A stretch of DNA of 64,000 nucleotides. Source: Shewanella piezotolerans WP3. GTDB taxonomy: Bacteria > Pseudomonadota > Gammaproteobacteria > Enterobacterales > Shewanellaceae. Of the stretch, positions 18,547 through 28,086 are shown one piece after another. The stretch covers positions 992,001 through 1,056,000 of the forward strand of contig NC_011566.1 in the NCBI RefSeq assembly GCF_000014885.1. Reading direction: 5' to 3'. The position numbers and the translations under genes were made by a program. The stretch's first letter is position 1. Every line of letters begins with the position of its first letter. Below the pieces are notes generated by a model. That model was not told the DNA's origin and ran no database searches. It saw only the letters and a program-made list of their open reading frames with translations.

Positions 18547-18873
18547 GTGTCAGAAAAGCAGATCAATCCATTGCCGCTTAGGCTTAAGCAGGCAAGAACA
18601 GCGCTGGGTATCAGCCAAAAGCAACTGGGCATTCAGTTAGGAATGGAACCTGGTACGGCGAGCGCGCGCATGAATCATTACGAGAAAGGCAAGCACACCC
18701 CCGATTACGCTACGCTGAAAGCGATGGCTGACGAACTGGGTGTGCCAGTGGCTTATTTTTTTTGTGAGTCAGAAAAGAATGCTCAACTACTATGTCTTTT
18801 AGAGCAAATGAGTGATAAAGAAAAAGATATTTTGATTGAGAAATTGTCTAAATCACATGTGGTAGATAAATAG
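18547..18873 (+). CDS. Xre-family helix-turn-helix regulator of the CAST
   Basis: 108 residues from a GTG start. A single HTH_3 domain spans about residues 9-64 (LKQARTALGISQKQLGIQLG...YEKGKHTPDYATLKAMADELGVPVAYFF), followed by a short helical tail. Xre genes are frequent in I-F3 elements, where they control guide or cas expression. Palindromes upstream of this gene and of tniQ are likely its operators. Cargo in the opposite direction now lies between it and tniQ. Confidence 0.85.
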   Translation: MSEKQINPLPLRLKQARTALGISQKQLGIQLGMEPGTASARMNHYEKGKHTPDYATLKAMADELGVPVAYFFCESEKNAQLLCLLEQMSDKEKDILIEKLSKSHVVDK

Positions 18874-19264
18874 GTTTTGGACATAAACAACTTAGAGTAT
18901 TGATTCTATTTAACCAGTTTTGTATTAGAAAAAGTACCTTAGTTTATTTGAAACCTCTTATCTGATACGTCCTCATTAGTCTGTAAAATACAAGTTTTAC
19001 CCCCCAAGCCTCTTTAAGAAATCTAATTGGCTCCGTTCCCTTTATCTCCAAGTTTTGTGGGGAATCGGTTAGACAGAACAGTCTTAGCCATTAATTGATA
19101 TGAATGTGCCGCAGGTCTTATTAATCTAGTAACCCGCTAATACAACGCATGAAATCCTCACAACTAATCTGCTAGGCACTGCTTGCTTAGGTAAGTGTTC
19201 TGCAGGGTTGAAGCAATTCAATTTAAAACAAAATAAAAGCTACAGCACTTACCTTTAACTAGAG
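18874..19264. other. Gene-free stretch between xre and the cargo operon
   Basis: About 390 bp, AT-rich, with no convincing gene, RNA or repeat. A short minus-strand open stretch near 18960-19090 has no start and no recognised motif. Confidence 0.4.
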
Positions 19265-20167
19265 CTATGTTACGAGAGTAAATTCAATGTAGAAGCCTGT
19301 GGGCTTTCTATCTACTGGCTCCTCCAAGTACTCGGAAGAAACACGCCATACAGGGAGTGTTCTATTCATTTCTTCGCTTAGTACTACAGAAAGAGCACTA
19401 AATATTTTTGGCCCTAACGGAACCAAGACAGGTCTTGATATATCCATAATAGCTAACATGGTTTCTCTAAGATCTAAGTATGTTTTATATGGATTACAGA
19501 TATCATAAGTGAAAGTGTGATTTTCTGGAGTGATATTAATTAGTAGTTCGTTGTTTGTTCTAACTGAGGTTTCAAAGTTACTATCTTTGCCATTAGGTAT
19601 GAAAATAAATTGATTCTCTGTATCAAGGTAATTACTAATTCCGATAGCTTTTCCGATTTCATAACCCAAACCAATAACTATTGAGCTAGGTAAGTTTATA
19701 TCACCGAGCGCTCCAGATAGAGAGTCTATGATAGGGCCAACCTTGCGCATCGGTGAGATGCTATTAGAAGGCTCAGTATACTCTGCGAGTGAATAACTAA
19801 CCTTAATATGAGAACCTTCCTCAAGGTTACTTATTAAATAGAGAATAATTTCAGCAAGACGAGTTCTACTTAAAACTGTTATATCAATGAGACAGTTAAC
19901 TGGCCGGCCTGTCCATTGTACATCAATTAATTTAAACAACTCTCTATAAACATTACAATTGTCGCCTTCGATTACAGTAGCGCCAATTGAATTGTAATAT
20001 TCTAAATTATCTTGATATCTCAGTGCACTAGTATGTTGATCATATCCGATTGCGATTATATTACTATTAACCATTGATCTACATCTAGTTGTAGCTCTAG
20101 TTTCATAGCCTAACCCTACTATTGCTAAATCAATATTCCCAATATCATTTGACTTCAAGAGTTTCAT
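19265..20167 (-). CDS. Unknown protein, third gene of the MPE-ATPase cargo operon
   Basis: 300 residues, not recognised. It opens with a Rossmann-like beginning (IDLAIVGLGYETRATTR) and has LIDITVLSRTRLAEIILYL near residue 100 and VIGLGYEIGKA near 165, so a nucleotide- or phosphate-binding alpha/beta fold is plausible. There is no signal peptide or membrane segment. It overlaps the ATPase gene by 4 bp and is transcribed after it. In such an operon it could be the effector or sensor component. Function is not assignable from the sequence. Confidence 0.6.
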   Translation of the reverse strand: MKLLKSNDIGNIDLAIVGLGYETRATTRCRSMVNSNIIAIGYDQHTSALRYQDNLEYYNSIGATVIEGDNCNVYRELFKLIDVQWTGRPVNCLIDITVLSRTRLAEIILYLISNLEEGSHIKVSYSLAEYTEPSNSISPMRKVGPIIDSLSGALGDINLPSSIVIGLGYEIGKAIGISNYLDTENQFIFIPNGKDSNFETSVRTNNELLINITPENHTFTYDICNPYKTYLDLRETMLAIMDISRPVLVPLGPKIFSALSVVLSEEMNRTLPVWRVSSEYLEEPVDRKPTGFYIEFTLVT

Positions 20168-21963
20168 TTTAATTCCAATCTGAATTGTCTGTCATCATTA
20201 TAATTCGAGGTTCTAACCACACGAATAGAACCACTATTAATATCTTTACTTTTCATTATTCGGCTGAGATCTATCGGCCCTTGCTGGGTTAACAATAGGC
20301 CATAGTGATGAGAGAATAGATATGACAGTCGGCAGGAATTAATGCTCTCATTTGTAAGATCACCACCTTTGGAGTCACTGTTTTCAGTAGATATCAGAGC
20401 GCCAGCATTCAAAGCTAGTCCAATAGCCTCACCAAGCTCTCGTGGAGTGTCACGATCTAAAACGATCACTCCCTTAGGCTGAGAGCTAAATTTATCTCCA
20501 TATATCTCATTATTGAAAAACCAAGCAATTTTATCAACGAGATCATATATATTGTTTATTCTCCCATCAGATGAGTCAATTGCGATTGTACTAAGTAGAG
20601 ATCTAAATGATTCAAAATAGCTCTGTAAACCTGAAATTTGTTCAGATATTGTAACCCTATTTCTATCTTTGATTATTGGAATGAACATATTCATTATTCC
20701 AATAATCATACGTGGGTTAAATTCTGTGGATTTACATATATTCTCAAACCCGGCATAGTAATCAGCAGGTCTTCGTCGAGCTTGCTTTTGACCACTATTA
20801 TTACGTCGAAGATCTCTTAGATAAGCAATAAACTTTACTTTTCTAAATTGAGGTCTTCTGGTCGGTTCTACATCTGAATAGTTAATCCCCAAAAAGCCTT
20901 TAGAATTAAGATATTGATAAAAGTCAGCGTCTTTTTGACAAAGGCTATGAAAGACTTGATCAATAGCTATCTCGTCTGGTGATATGAAGCAAGACTCAAT
21001 ATCAGAAAAAATCCCTTTGCCAATTAGCATTTTAGTGCACAAAGATGTGGCAAACTTTAGCCCTTCTTTTTCGGATATGTCTGTTAAATCAATATAACTG
21101 AGGTCTTGATTTTTCATGGAGCTTTCTGGGCTGTTTGTTATATTGATGCCTTTATGATAAGGCGACAACGCTAGTTTCAATATTATGTCCTGATGACCTC
21201 CACGCATACAATCAATTAACGGCTGTATTATTTCATCTGGTGCTAGCTCCAACTCATCAAAGAGGAAGGCCCACTTTTCACCATTTTCATTCAAATATGT
21301 GTTTATTATCGTTATTGAAGTGTTGAGTACTTCACTGATATCAGCTGATACAACTTTTGGTGCTTCTGAAGTCGACTTCTTGAAAGAGATATCGCTTATG
21401 TAGTTAGACACTTCACTCTTTTTCAAAGCAATACTGATTACAAGGCCTTTGAGCGAATTGATATGTGGTTTCACATGCCATTGTTTAGCTAAGCAGCTAA
21501 CTAGCTCTACTTCATCTTGCTTACTTAATTCGACATGCCTAAAGTTATGATCTAGTTTAAGGGTTCTAGATGTTCTAAAACTTATGCTCTGAACCAATTG
21601 CTCAAGAATATGGTAAATAAATTGCGAGCTCAGAACCAACGAATCTTCATGGTTTTTAACTTTATCCTTAGCATTGTCATATTGCCTCTTCCAGAGCCTA
21701 TCTGTAGGGATAAATACACCAGAAAAGCTTACTTTTCTTCTAAAGAGCTTTGCTTCTTCAGCTTCCCAATGCTCTAACGAACGAACCTCAAGCATCCTCA
21801 TTAAGGTTGTCTTGCCGCTGCCACGTGGACCAACCAATATGGTGTTTGAGGAAGATGCTAGCCGCTCGTAATACTCATTGACAATGAAACTTGAACATAA
21901 GTCTCTGAATGATGTCGTTTTCGCGTTTATAGATTCATTAATGCTAGGAATATAGTTATTCAT
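20164..21963 (-). CDS. P-loop ATPase (ORC/AAA-like), second gene of the cargo operon
   Basis: 599 residues. Walker A GPRGSGKTTLMR lies at about residue 43 and Walker B WAFLFDELELAPDE at about 235, with a possible sensor region LKLALSPYHKG after it. The remaining 300 residues are helical, with a basic RRPQFRKVKFIAYLRDLRR stretch around 365-385. The family resembles the large ATPases of bacterial defence and conflict systems, but I cannot name a system. It overlaps the upstream metallophosphoesterase gene by 8 bp and the downstream gene by 4 bp. Confidence 0.75.
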   Translation of the reverse strand: MNNYIPSINESINAKTTSFRDLCSSFIVNEYYERLASSSNTILVGPRGSGKTTLMRMLEVRSLEHWEAEEAKLFRRKVSFSGVFIPTDRLWKRQYDNAKDKVKNHEDSLVLSSQFIYHILEQLVQSISFRTSRTLKLDHNFRHVELSKQDEVELVSCLAKQWHVKPHINSLKGLVISIALKKSEVSNYISDISFKKSTSEAPKVVSADISEVLNTSITIINTYLNENGEKWAFLFDELELAPDEIIQPLIDCMRGGHQDIILKLALSPYHKGINITNSPESSMKNQDLSYIDLTDISEKEGLKFATSLCTKMLIGKGIFSDIESCFISPDEIAIDQVFHSLCQKDADFYQYLNSKGFLGINYSDVEPTRRPQFRKVKFIAYLRDLRRNNSGQKQARRRPADYYAGFENICKSTEFNPRMIIGIMNMFIPIIKDRNRVTISEQISGLQSYFESFRSLLSTIAIDSSDGRINNIYDLVDKIAWFFNNEIYGDKFSSQPKGVIVLDRDTPRELGEAIGLALNAGALISTENSDSKGGDLTNESINSCRLSYLFSHHYGLLLTQQGPIDLSRIMKSKDINSGSIRVVRTSNYNDDRQFRLELK

Positions 21964-23149
21964 TACCTAATCCAACTTCTACAATATGATTATCTGAACA
22001 TCGAGTAACACTGAACATGTTTGATTCTAGTCTTGAGTTCAAGCGACATATTTCATCAGGAGTAAAATGCTCGATCTTTTCTTTAAACTGATTCAGTTCG
22101 TCACCTTCTAGAAACGGGTTATCTTCATTAATTAGCTTCTTGAGATCATTAACAACTTGATCTGGAGTATGCGTAGAACCAAACCCACCGTTCGCAGGAA
22201 GGTTGTTAGATTTAGATGGCTGCCACTCATGTAGCTTATTAGCTTCATATGTTCTAAATTTCCCAACCACTTTTCCAAGGTACTCGCTTTTATCGGGCTC
22301 AACAGATAGAAGATAAAATTGATTTGAAGTCCTGTGCTCAATAGCTTCATAAAGTACAGCAGATAAGCTTCCTGCTGATAGTATTAACTGAGAACCCTGG
22401 ATTTGTGAATTTGCATAGCCGATTTGAGCGTAATGCTTATGCCCATGAATGATTAACCAAGGTCCAAGATCAGCAGCCTCTAGTGCTCGTAGCAAGTAAT
22501 CAGCCCCCTCCATAGCTTGGCTATCATATTTCGAATCGACAAAATCCATTTTTTTTGGATGGTGGTGAGTCAGTAGTACATTGAACGGCTTCCTGTCGAC
22601 TTTTCCTGATATTAACTTTTGCTTTATTTGGTCTGTTATTTCAAGAGCAATTCGACCATGTTTGTACTCACTTCCATATCCGTGGTAAGCGCTACTATTA
22701 ATGCTTACTACATTAAATGTATCTGTTGAAGTTAACTCCCAGTTCCAAGCCCAAAAGTGAGTATTTTTGTTGAAACAACTGAAAGGGAATGATGGTTGTA
22801 TAAATTGGAGTTCGTGCTTTGGGGAAAAGCCATATTTATCATCTTGCGGTGGACGTGATTGGTGATCATGGTTACCAGGGACACAGAGTATGTCTTGAAT
22901 GGAGAGCTCTTGGGCCATTTTATTGACATACTCCCAACCAGCTTGGAATGATTTATTGCAACCTTGGTTACCAATATCGCCAGTGCACACAAGGTAATCT
23001 ATGTGTTCATCTAAACCTTTGATGTAATTAATTAGCCTATCGCCAAAAACGTTATGCTTGTCTCGAAGGATAAGTTTTGTATCGGAAGCTGAGTCTTGGC
23101 TAAGTCCTGCGTGTAAATCGGAAATGACAAGGAAATTGACTGTTTTCAT
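21956..23149 (-). CDS. Calcineurin-like metallophosphoesterase, first gene of the cargo operon
   Basis: 397 residues. All metal-binding blocks of the superfamily are present in order: SDLHAG (about residue 9), CTGDIGNQG (55), PGNHDH (93), LTHHHP (193) and HGHKH (235). It hydrolyses a phosphodiester or phosphomonoester; the substrate is unknown. The C-terminal 120 residues are an added helical region. It leads a tightly overlapping operon with the ATPase and the unknown protein, which suggests a single functional module. Confidence 0.85.
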   Translation of the reverse strand: MKTVNFLVISDLHAGLSQDSASDTKLILRDKHNVFGDRLINYIKGLDEHIDYLVCTGDIGNQGCNKSFQAGWEYVNKMAQELSIQDILCVPGNHDHQSRPPQDDKYGFSPKHELQFIQPSFPFSCFNKNTHFWAWNWELTSTDTFNVVSINSSAYHGYGSEYKHGRIALEITDQIKQKLISGKVDRKPFNVLLTHHHPKKMDFVDSKYDSQAMEGADYLLRALEAADLGPWLIIHGHKHYAQIGYANSQIQGSQLILSAGSLSAVLYEAIEHRTSNQFYLLSVEPDKSEYLGKVVGKFRTYEANKLHEWQPSKSNNLPANGGFGSTHTPDQVVNDLKKLINEDNPFLEGDELNQFKEKIEHFTPDEICRLNSRLESNMFSVTRCSDNHIVEVGLGNE

Positions 23150-23167
23150 GTCTTAATCTTGTTATTT

Positions 23168-23386
23168 TTATTTAATACAATCAATTATATCTTTATATAA
23201 CTCATATGCACTAATTATATTTGGAGTGCGTAACAACTTGTCATTAAGAACTACATTGATGATGAAGTTAGATTTTTTCTCCATCAAGTCAGTACTTGCA
23301 GAGTTTCGCACTAGAAAACGTTGATCAGAGTCTGCCACAAAACAGTTAACAAGTTCGAAGCTTGATATGTGCCATTGATATTCAAA
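23168..23386 (-). pseudogene. C-terminal gene remnant upstream of the cargo operon
   Basis: A minus-strand frame between stops encodes about 72 residues with protein-like composition, including LVNCFVADSDQRFLVRNS and ending ELYKDIIDCIK. It lacks a start codon near its 5' side. It looks like the tail of a lost gene that once preceded the metallophosphoesterase. No family recognised. Confidence 0.35.
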
Positions 23387-23601
23387 TTATTGTGCGGTTC
23401 TAGCCTCCATCAAAGGTTAATTATGAGATATGAGTAATTTCTTCTTTTCCTAGATGAAAAAATTGAAGTCAAACTCTATGGGGTGAGTAGCAGAACTAAC
23501 TTTGGTAAAAAGTGTGCCAAGTATTAGCTATTAAAGTGCCCAAAATTAATTGGTATGCTTTAATTTTTCTTGCAAATTAGCTCTAGATTGAATAGTTTTA
23601 A

Positions 23602-23616
23602 CTAAGACTTCCTTAG
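23602..23616. promoter_or_regulatory. Xre operator candidate upstream of tniQ-cas
   Basis: CTAAGACTTCCTTAG matches the palindrome before xre at 13 of 15 bases and ends 12 bp before the tniQ start. Binding here would block transcription or initiation of the tniQ-cas8-cas7-cas6 operon. Confidence 0.65.
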
Positions 23617-23628
23617 TTCTGGTGTTGT

Positions 23629-24864
23629 ATGGCTTTTCTATTTTCACCTAAGTCGCTTGCATTCTCAGGTGAGTCATTAGAGAGCTATCTGCTGCGAGTT
23701 GTGGCGGAGAACTTCTTTGATTCTTATCAGCAGTTAAGCCTAGCAATTAGGGAAGAGCTGCATGAGTTAGATTTTGAGGCTCATGGCGCTTTTCCTATTG
23801 AGCTAAAACGCCTTAATGTGTATCACGCTAAACATAACAGCCACTTTAGAATGCGGGCATTGAGCTTGCTAGAATCCCTCCTTGATTTACCACCACATGA
23901 GTTACAAAAACTAGCCTTACTACGATCGAATAGAAGGTTTGTTGGAGGTATGTCGGCAGTTCACCGTAACGGCATTGATATTCCGCTGAGCTTTATCCGT
24001 TGCGCTGATAAAGACGGTATCGAAAGCGTGCCTATTTGCCCTCAATGCCTAAAAGAAGGGCCCTATATTCGCCAGGCTTGGCATATTAAGCCAATTGAAG
24101 TGTGTGCTAAGCATGGGTGTGAACTGATCAATCATTGCCCTGATTGCCAACAACCTATCAATTATATTGAGAATGAATCTATTACTCACTGCGCTTGCGG
24201 CTTTGATTTTACGACAGCTTCGAGCGTGAAAGCCGATAGCCAAGCAGTTTTATTATCTCGTAGCTTGTTTGATGGTGATGCCTTATCTAACAACCCTCTG
24301 TTATTTATGGGTACATCAGTGACTCATCGATTTGCCGCTTTGATTTGGTACCAGAAATGTCATGCTAGAAATACTGAATGTATGGCGCATAGAGCCGTTG
24401 GCTACTTTGAAGACTGGCCTACAAGTTTCTATCGAGAACTCGATGCAGTGACTACCGGGGCTGAGGCGAGGCTTATTGACCTATTTAATCGCACATCATT
24501 TCGGTCAATTTACGGTGAGTTGATTTTAGATTCCCAATGTTTACTGCCTGAAGATAAAGATCCGCATTTTATCTACCTTGCTTTGATGGAATACATCAGC
24601 AAACTAGTAGAGTCGCATCCTAAATCAAAAAAGCCTAATGTGGCTGATATGTTGGTAACGGTGGCTGAAATCGCAGTATTACTTTCAACTACCCATGAGC
24701 AAGTGTATCGACTCTATCAAGATGGCGTGTTAACTGCTGGAATGAGGTCGAAAATTCGGACCCGAATCAGTCCTCATATTGGTGTGTTCTACTTAAGACA
24801 AGTTATCGAGTACAAAACTAGTTTTGGCAACGATAAACAAGGAATGTACTTATCAGCATGGTAG
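23629..24864 (+). CDS. tniQ: TniQ target-selection protein of the CAST
   Basis: 411 residues. TniQ dimers sit on the I-F Cascade and recruit TnsC to the R-loop. The zinc-binding N-terminal half shows CPQC (about residue 138), a WHIKPIEVCAKHGCEL segment and CPDCQQPI...CACGF, the TniQ zinc-ribbon layout. The C-terminal part has a likely HTH (VAEIAVLLSTTHEQVYRLYQDG). The gene overlaps cas8f by 7 bp, forming one operon with the cas genes. No separate TnsD-type tniQ is present, so homing must rely on crRNA. Confidence 0.92.
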   Translation: MAFLFSPKSLAFSGESLESYLLRVVAENFFDSYQQLSLAIREELHELDFEAHGAFPIELKRLNVYHAKHNSHFRMRALSLLESLLDLPPHELQKLALLRSNRRFVGGMSAVHRNGIDIPLSFIRCADKDGIESVPICPQCLKEGPYIRQAWHIKPIEVCAKHGCELINHCPDCQQPINYIENESITHCACGFDFTTASSVKADSQAVLLSRSLFDGDALSNNPLLFMGTSVTHRFAALIWYQKCHARNTECMAHRAVGYFEDWPTSFYRELDAVTTGAEARLIDLFNRTSFRSIYGELILDSQCLLPEDKDPHFIYLALMEYISKLVESHPKSKKPNVADMLVTVAEIAVLLSTTHEQVYRLYQDGVLTAGMRSKIRTRISPHIGVFYLRQVIEYKTSFGNDKQGMYLSAW

Positions 24865-26963
24865 ATAAACTAAAATTCCAAGAATTGCTCGACATTGATG
24901 ATATCTCTGAGCGGAATATCGTTTTAAGGCGAGCATTTACTGCCTATACAGTGCCGCTAGATGTGACGGGCAATGAGGCTGCTGCGTTAACTATTTTACT
25001 TAATCTGACTTACCCTAGAAAAAGGGTTGATGATCTACTTGATATGCGACTAGCCAAGCAAACACTCAATACTGATGCACATGTAGATGCCTGTATTGGC
25101 GAGGTGCAATGGTTACATACGCATAATTTAAAGTATCCTGACATACGAGTAAGCAAGCAAAGGCTGATTGCAGCATCTCCGCTATTACACCCTCATGTAT
25201 TGAGTAGTGCAAACTGCATAAACACTTTGGGTTGGTCACATGACAGTGCCAAAGTGAATTTAGCAAAGTTGTTTTCATGTCATTTTATCTGGCAAGAACG
25301 TGTTTGTTGCCTCGCGACTCTTTTGGCTGATGCTCCTAAGGGGTGGAAAGAAGCTTTTCAAGCGTTAGGCATGCTTGTGAAGGACTTCATGAACTTGTGT
25401 GGCAGGATTAAAGCTTCATTGCCTAACGATGATACTCCTAATCATGTCGATAAATATTCGATTCAAGTTCGCCTGCCTTATCAAGATGGTTATTTGGCGA
25501 TAACACCAGTTGTTAGCCATGCACTGCAAGCTGAAATACAACAAGCTGCAATGGCGAAGCAGGGCCGGTATACCAATATTGAGTTTACGCGTCCTGCGGG
25601 CGTTAGCGAGTTATCGGCCTCTCTTGGTGGTAATGTCAAAGCGCTGAATTATCCTCCTCGCATTGAGAATGCAGAGCATGGATTAAGTGACTCTTGGGCA
25701 TTAAAGGTTCAATCCGGCCAAACTGTATTAAACCAAGGCGCGTTATCACAACCTCGATTCAAGAGAGCTTTAGAGGGGCTTTTATCAAAGAATTTTGAAC
25801 TGGCATTAAAGCAGCGTAGACAGCAGAAAGTAGCATGCATGAGGCAGATAAGAGCAACCCTGACTGAATGGTTATCACCTCTATTAGAGTGGCGATTAGA
25901 GGTTGAAGAGAACAAGGTTAACACTAGTGAACTCGGCTGTATTCATGGTTCATTTGAGTATCAGTTTTTAACTACGCAAAAAGAAAATTTTGTCGAATTA
26001 CTAAGCCCAATGTTTAGCCTGTTAAATACAGTCTTGTCTAACTCAAATACGTTACAAAAATATGCCTTCCATCAGCATTTGATGAAGCCATTGAAAAATA
26101 GTTTAAAATGGTTGCTCGATAACCTCTCGAAAGAATCGAATGCAGTAGCAATAGATTCAGATGAGGACAATCAACAGCGTTATTTGTATCTAAAAGGCAT
26201 AAGAGTATTTGATGCCCAAGCGTTATCTAATCCTTATTGCGCCGGCATCCCTTCGTTAACGGCAGTATGGGGGATGATGCATAACTATCAGCGACGATTA
26301 AATGAAAGGCTGGGTACTCAGCTTAGATTGACCTCCTTTTCGTGGTTTATTCGTCAGTACTCATCTTTAGCAGGTAAAAAACTGCCTGAGTACGGTATGC
26401 AAGGGCAAAAAGAAAACCAGTTTAGACGGGCTGGGATTGTAGATAATAAACATAGCGATTTAGTGTTTGATCTTGTGGTGCACATTGATGGCTATGAAGA
26501 GGACTTAGATGCAATTGATAACTCTATAGATGCTATAAAAGCCAGTTTCCCTGCAACATTTGCCGGAGGCGTAATGCATCCTCCAGAGATCGGCTCAGTC
26601 GATGAGTGGTGCGAGCTGTATTGTAGTGAAGCATCACTTTATTCAAAGCTAAGGCGGCTTCCGGCATCTGGTAAATGGATAATGCCAACTAGATATCAAA
26701 TGGATAGCCTTGATGGGTTGCTGCAGCTATTGAAGCTAAATGTAGCACTCTGCCCAGTCATGTCAGGATATCTGATGTTAGGATCCGCTGAAAGCCGTAA
26801 TTATTCGTTAGAGCCATTACATTGTTACGCTGAGCCAGCGATAGGAGTGGTTGAGTGTGCCACTGCTATTGATATAAGGTTGCAAGGGATGAGTAACTTT
26901 TTTAGGCGAGCTTTTTGGATGCTCGATATAAAAGAGACTTCAATGCTAATGAAACGGATTTGA
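24858..26963 (+). CDS. cas8f: Cas8f-Cas5f fusion (Csy1-Csy2), large Cascade subunit
   Basis: 701 residues, the length of I-F3 Cas8/Cas5 fusions. It should recognise the CC PAM and hold the crRNA 5' end. Similarity is by position and architecture: Csy1-like N-terminal half, Csy2/Cas5-like C-terminal half with FAGGVMHPPEI and a glycine-containing segment. It overlaps tniQ and is followed 9 bp later by cas7f. No nuclease Cas2-3 is present anywhere in the element. Confidence 0.88.
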   Translation: MVDKLKFQELLDIDDISERNIVLRRAFTAYTVPLDVTGNEAAALTILLNLTYPRKRVDDLLDMRLAKQTLNTDAHVDACIGEVQWLHTHNLKYPDIRVSKQRLIAASPLLHPHVLSSANCINTLGWSHDSAKVNLAKLFSCHFIWQERVCCLATLLADAPKGWKEAFQALGMLVKDFMNLCGRIKASLPNDDTPNHVDKYSIQVRLPYQDGYLAITPVVSHALQAEIQQAAMAKQGRYTNIEFTRPAGVSELSASLGGNVKALNYPPRIENAEHGLSDSWALKVQSGQTVLNQGALSQPRFKRALEGLLSKNFELALKQRRQQKVACMRQIRATLTEWLSPLLEWRLEVEENKVNTSELGCIHGSFEYQFLTTQKENFVELLSPMFSLLNTVLSNSNTLQKYAFHQHLMKPLKNSLKWLLDNLSKESNAVAIDSDEDNQQRYLYLKGIRVFDAQALSNPYCAGIPSLTAVWGMMHNYQRRLNERLGTQLRLTSFSWFIRQYSSLAGKKLPEYGMQGQKENQFRRAGIVDNKHSDLVFDLVVHIDGYEEDLDAIDNSIDAIKASFPATFAGGVMHPPEIGSVDEWCELYCSEASLYSKLRRLPASGKWIMPTRYQMDSLDGLLQLLKLNVALCPVMSGYLMLGSAESRNYSLEPLHCYAEPAIGVVECATAIDIRLQGMSNFFRRAFWMLDIKETSMLMKRI

Positions 26964-26972
26964 GGATGCTTT

Positions 26973-28085
26973 ATGGAGTTATGTAATGTTTTAAAGTACG
27001 ACCGCTCTTTGTACCCAAGTAAGGCGGTTTTCTTTTACAAAACAGCAGAAAGTAACTTTGTCCCTCTTGAGGCTGAAATCAATCGAATTCGAGGTCAAAA
27101 GGCGGGATTTACAGAAGCCTTTACTCCTCAATTCAAATCCAAAAACTTAGCACCGCAAGATCTAGCCCACTGTAATCCCCTAATCCTTGAAGAGTGTTAC
27201 GTCCCGCCAAATGTTGAGCATATTTATTGCCGTTTCTCATTGAGAGTGCAAGCTAACTCCCTTAAGCCGGCAGGTTGCAGCGAACCTACAGTATTTGCTT
27301 TACTTGAAGAGTTCGCAGCCACATTTAAAGCGTGTGGAGGTTACAAAGAGTTAGCCACTCGATACTGTAAAAACGTGCTGTTAGGTACCTGGCTTTGGCG
27401 TAACCAAAATACGGGAAACTCTCAAATAGAGATTAAAACTAGCTCCGGTAATTGCTATCAAATAGCTAATACCCGCCAACTTGCTTGGGACAGTAGCTGG
27501 CCTGCCGATGCTCAGCAAGTATTGGAAGAGTTAAGTCATGAGGTTCATCAAGCGTTAACAGATCCTGCTGTATTTTGGCATGCCAAAATCACAGCAAAAA
27601 TTGAAACGGCTTTCTGCCAAGAGATCTATCCAAGCCAGTCTTTTGGCGAAAAGGCGGCACAGGGCGAAGCCTCAAAACAATTTGCTAAAGTGAAGTGTGT
27701 TGATGGCCGTTATGCTGTGAGCTTTAATTCAGTAAAGATCGGCGCTGCACTGCAATTAATTGATGATTGGTGGGATGTTGACGGTTCCAAGCGATTACGT
27801 ATTCACGAATATGGTGCAGATAAAGAGATAGGTGTTGCGCGTCGTGCTCCTGAATCTAAGCAGAGTTTCTACTCACTGTTTGTTAACGCTGAGCTTTATC
27901 TAGCAGAGCTTAAGCAACAGTTAGCAGAGGGGGAGTATTCGATTAGTCCCAATATCTACTACCTGTTTGCGGTGTTAATAAAGGGCGGCATGTTCCAGAA
28001 AAAGGCTGAAGCTAAAAGTAAATCAAAGGCCGAACCCACAACCGCTAAAACAACAACCTCTAAAGCAACACCTGTGAAGGCCTGA
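26973..28085 (+). CDS. cas7f: Cas7f (Csy3) Cascade backbone subunit
   Basis: 370 residues, near the Csy3 norm of about 340. It polymerises along the crRNA spacer. Family-like features are the N-terminal YDRSLYPSKAVFF, ATRYCKNVLLGTWLWRNQ near 130 and SFYSLFVN near 300. The Lys/Thr/Ala-rich C-terminal tail (AEPTTAKTTTSKATPVKA) is unusual and probably disordered. It is 1 bp from cas6f. Confidence 0.9.
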   Translation: MELCNVLKYDRSLYPSKAVFFYKTAESNFVPLEAEINRIRGQKAGFTEAFTPQFKSKNLAPQDLAHCNPLILEECYVPPNVEHIYCRFSLRVQANSLKPAGCSEPTVFALLEEFAATFKACGGYKELATRYCKNVLLGTWLWRNQNTGNSQIEIKTSSGNCYQIANTRQLAWDSSWPADAQQVLEELSHEVHQALTDPAVFWHAKITAKIETAFCQEIYPSQSFGEKAAQGEASKQFAKVKCVDGRYAVSFNSVKIGAALQLIDDWWDVDGSKRLRIHEYGADKEIGVARRAPESKQSFYSLFVNAELYLAELKQQLAEGEYSISPNIYYLFAVLIKGGMFQKKAEAKSKSKAEPTTAKTTTSKATPVKA

Positions 28086-28086
28086 T

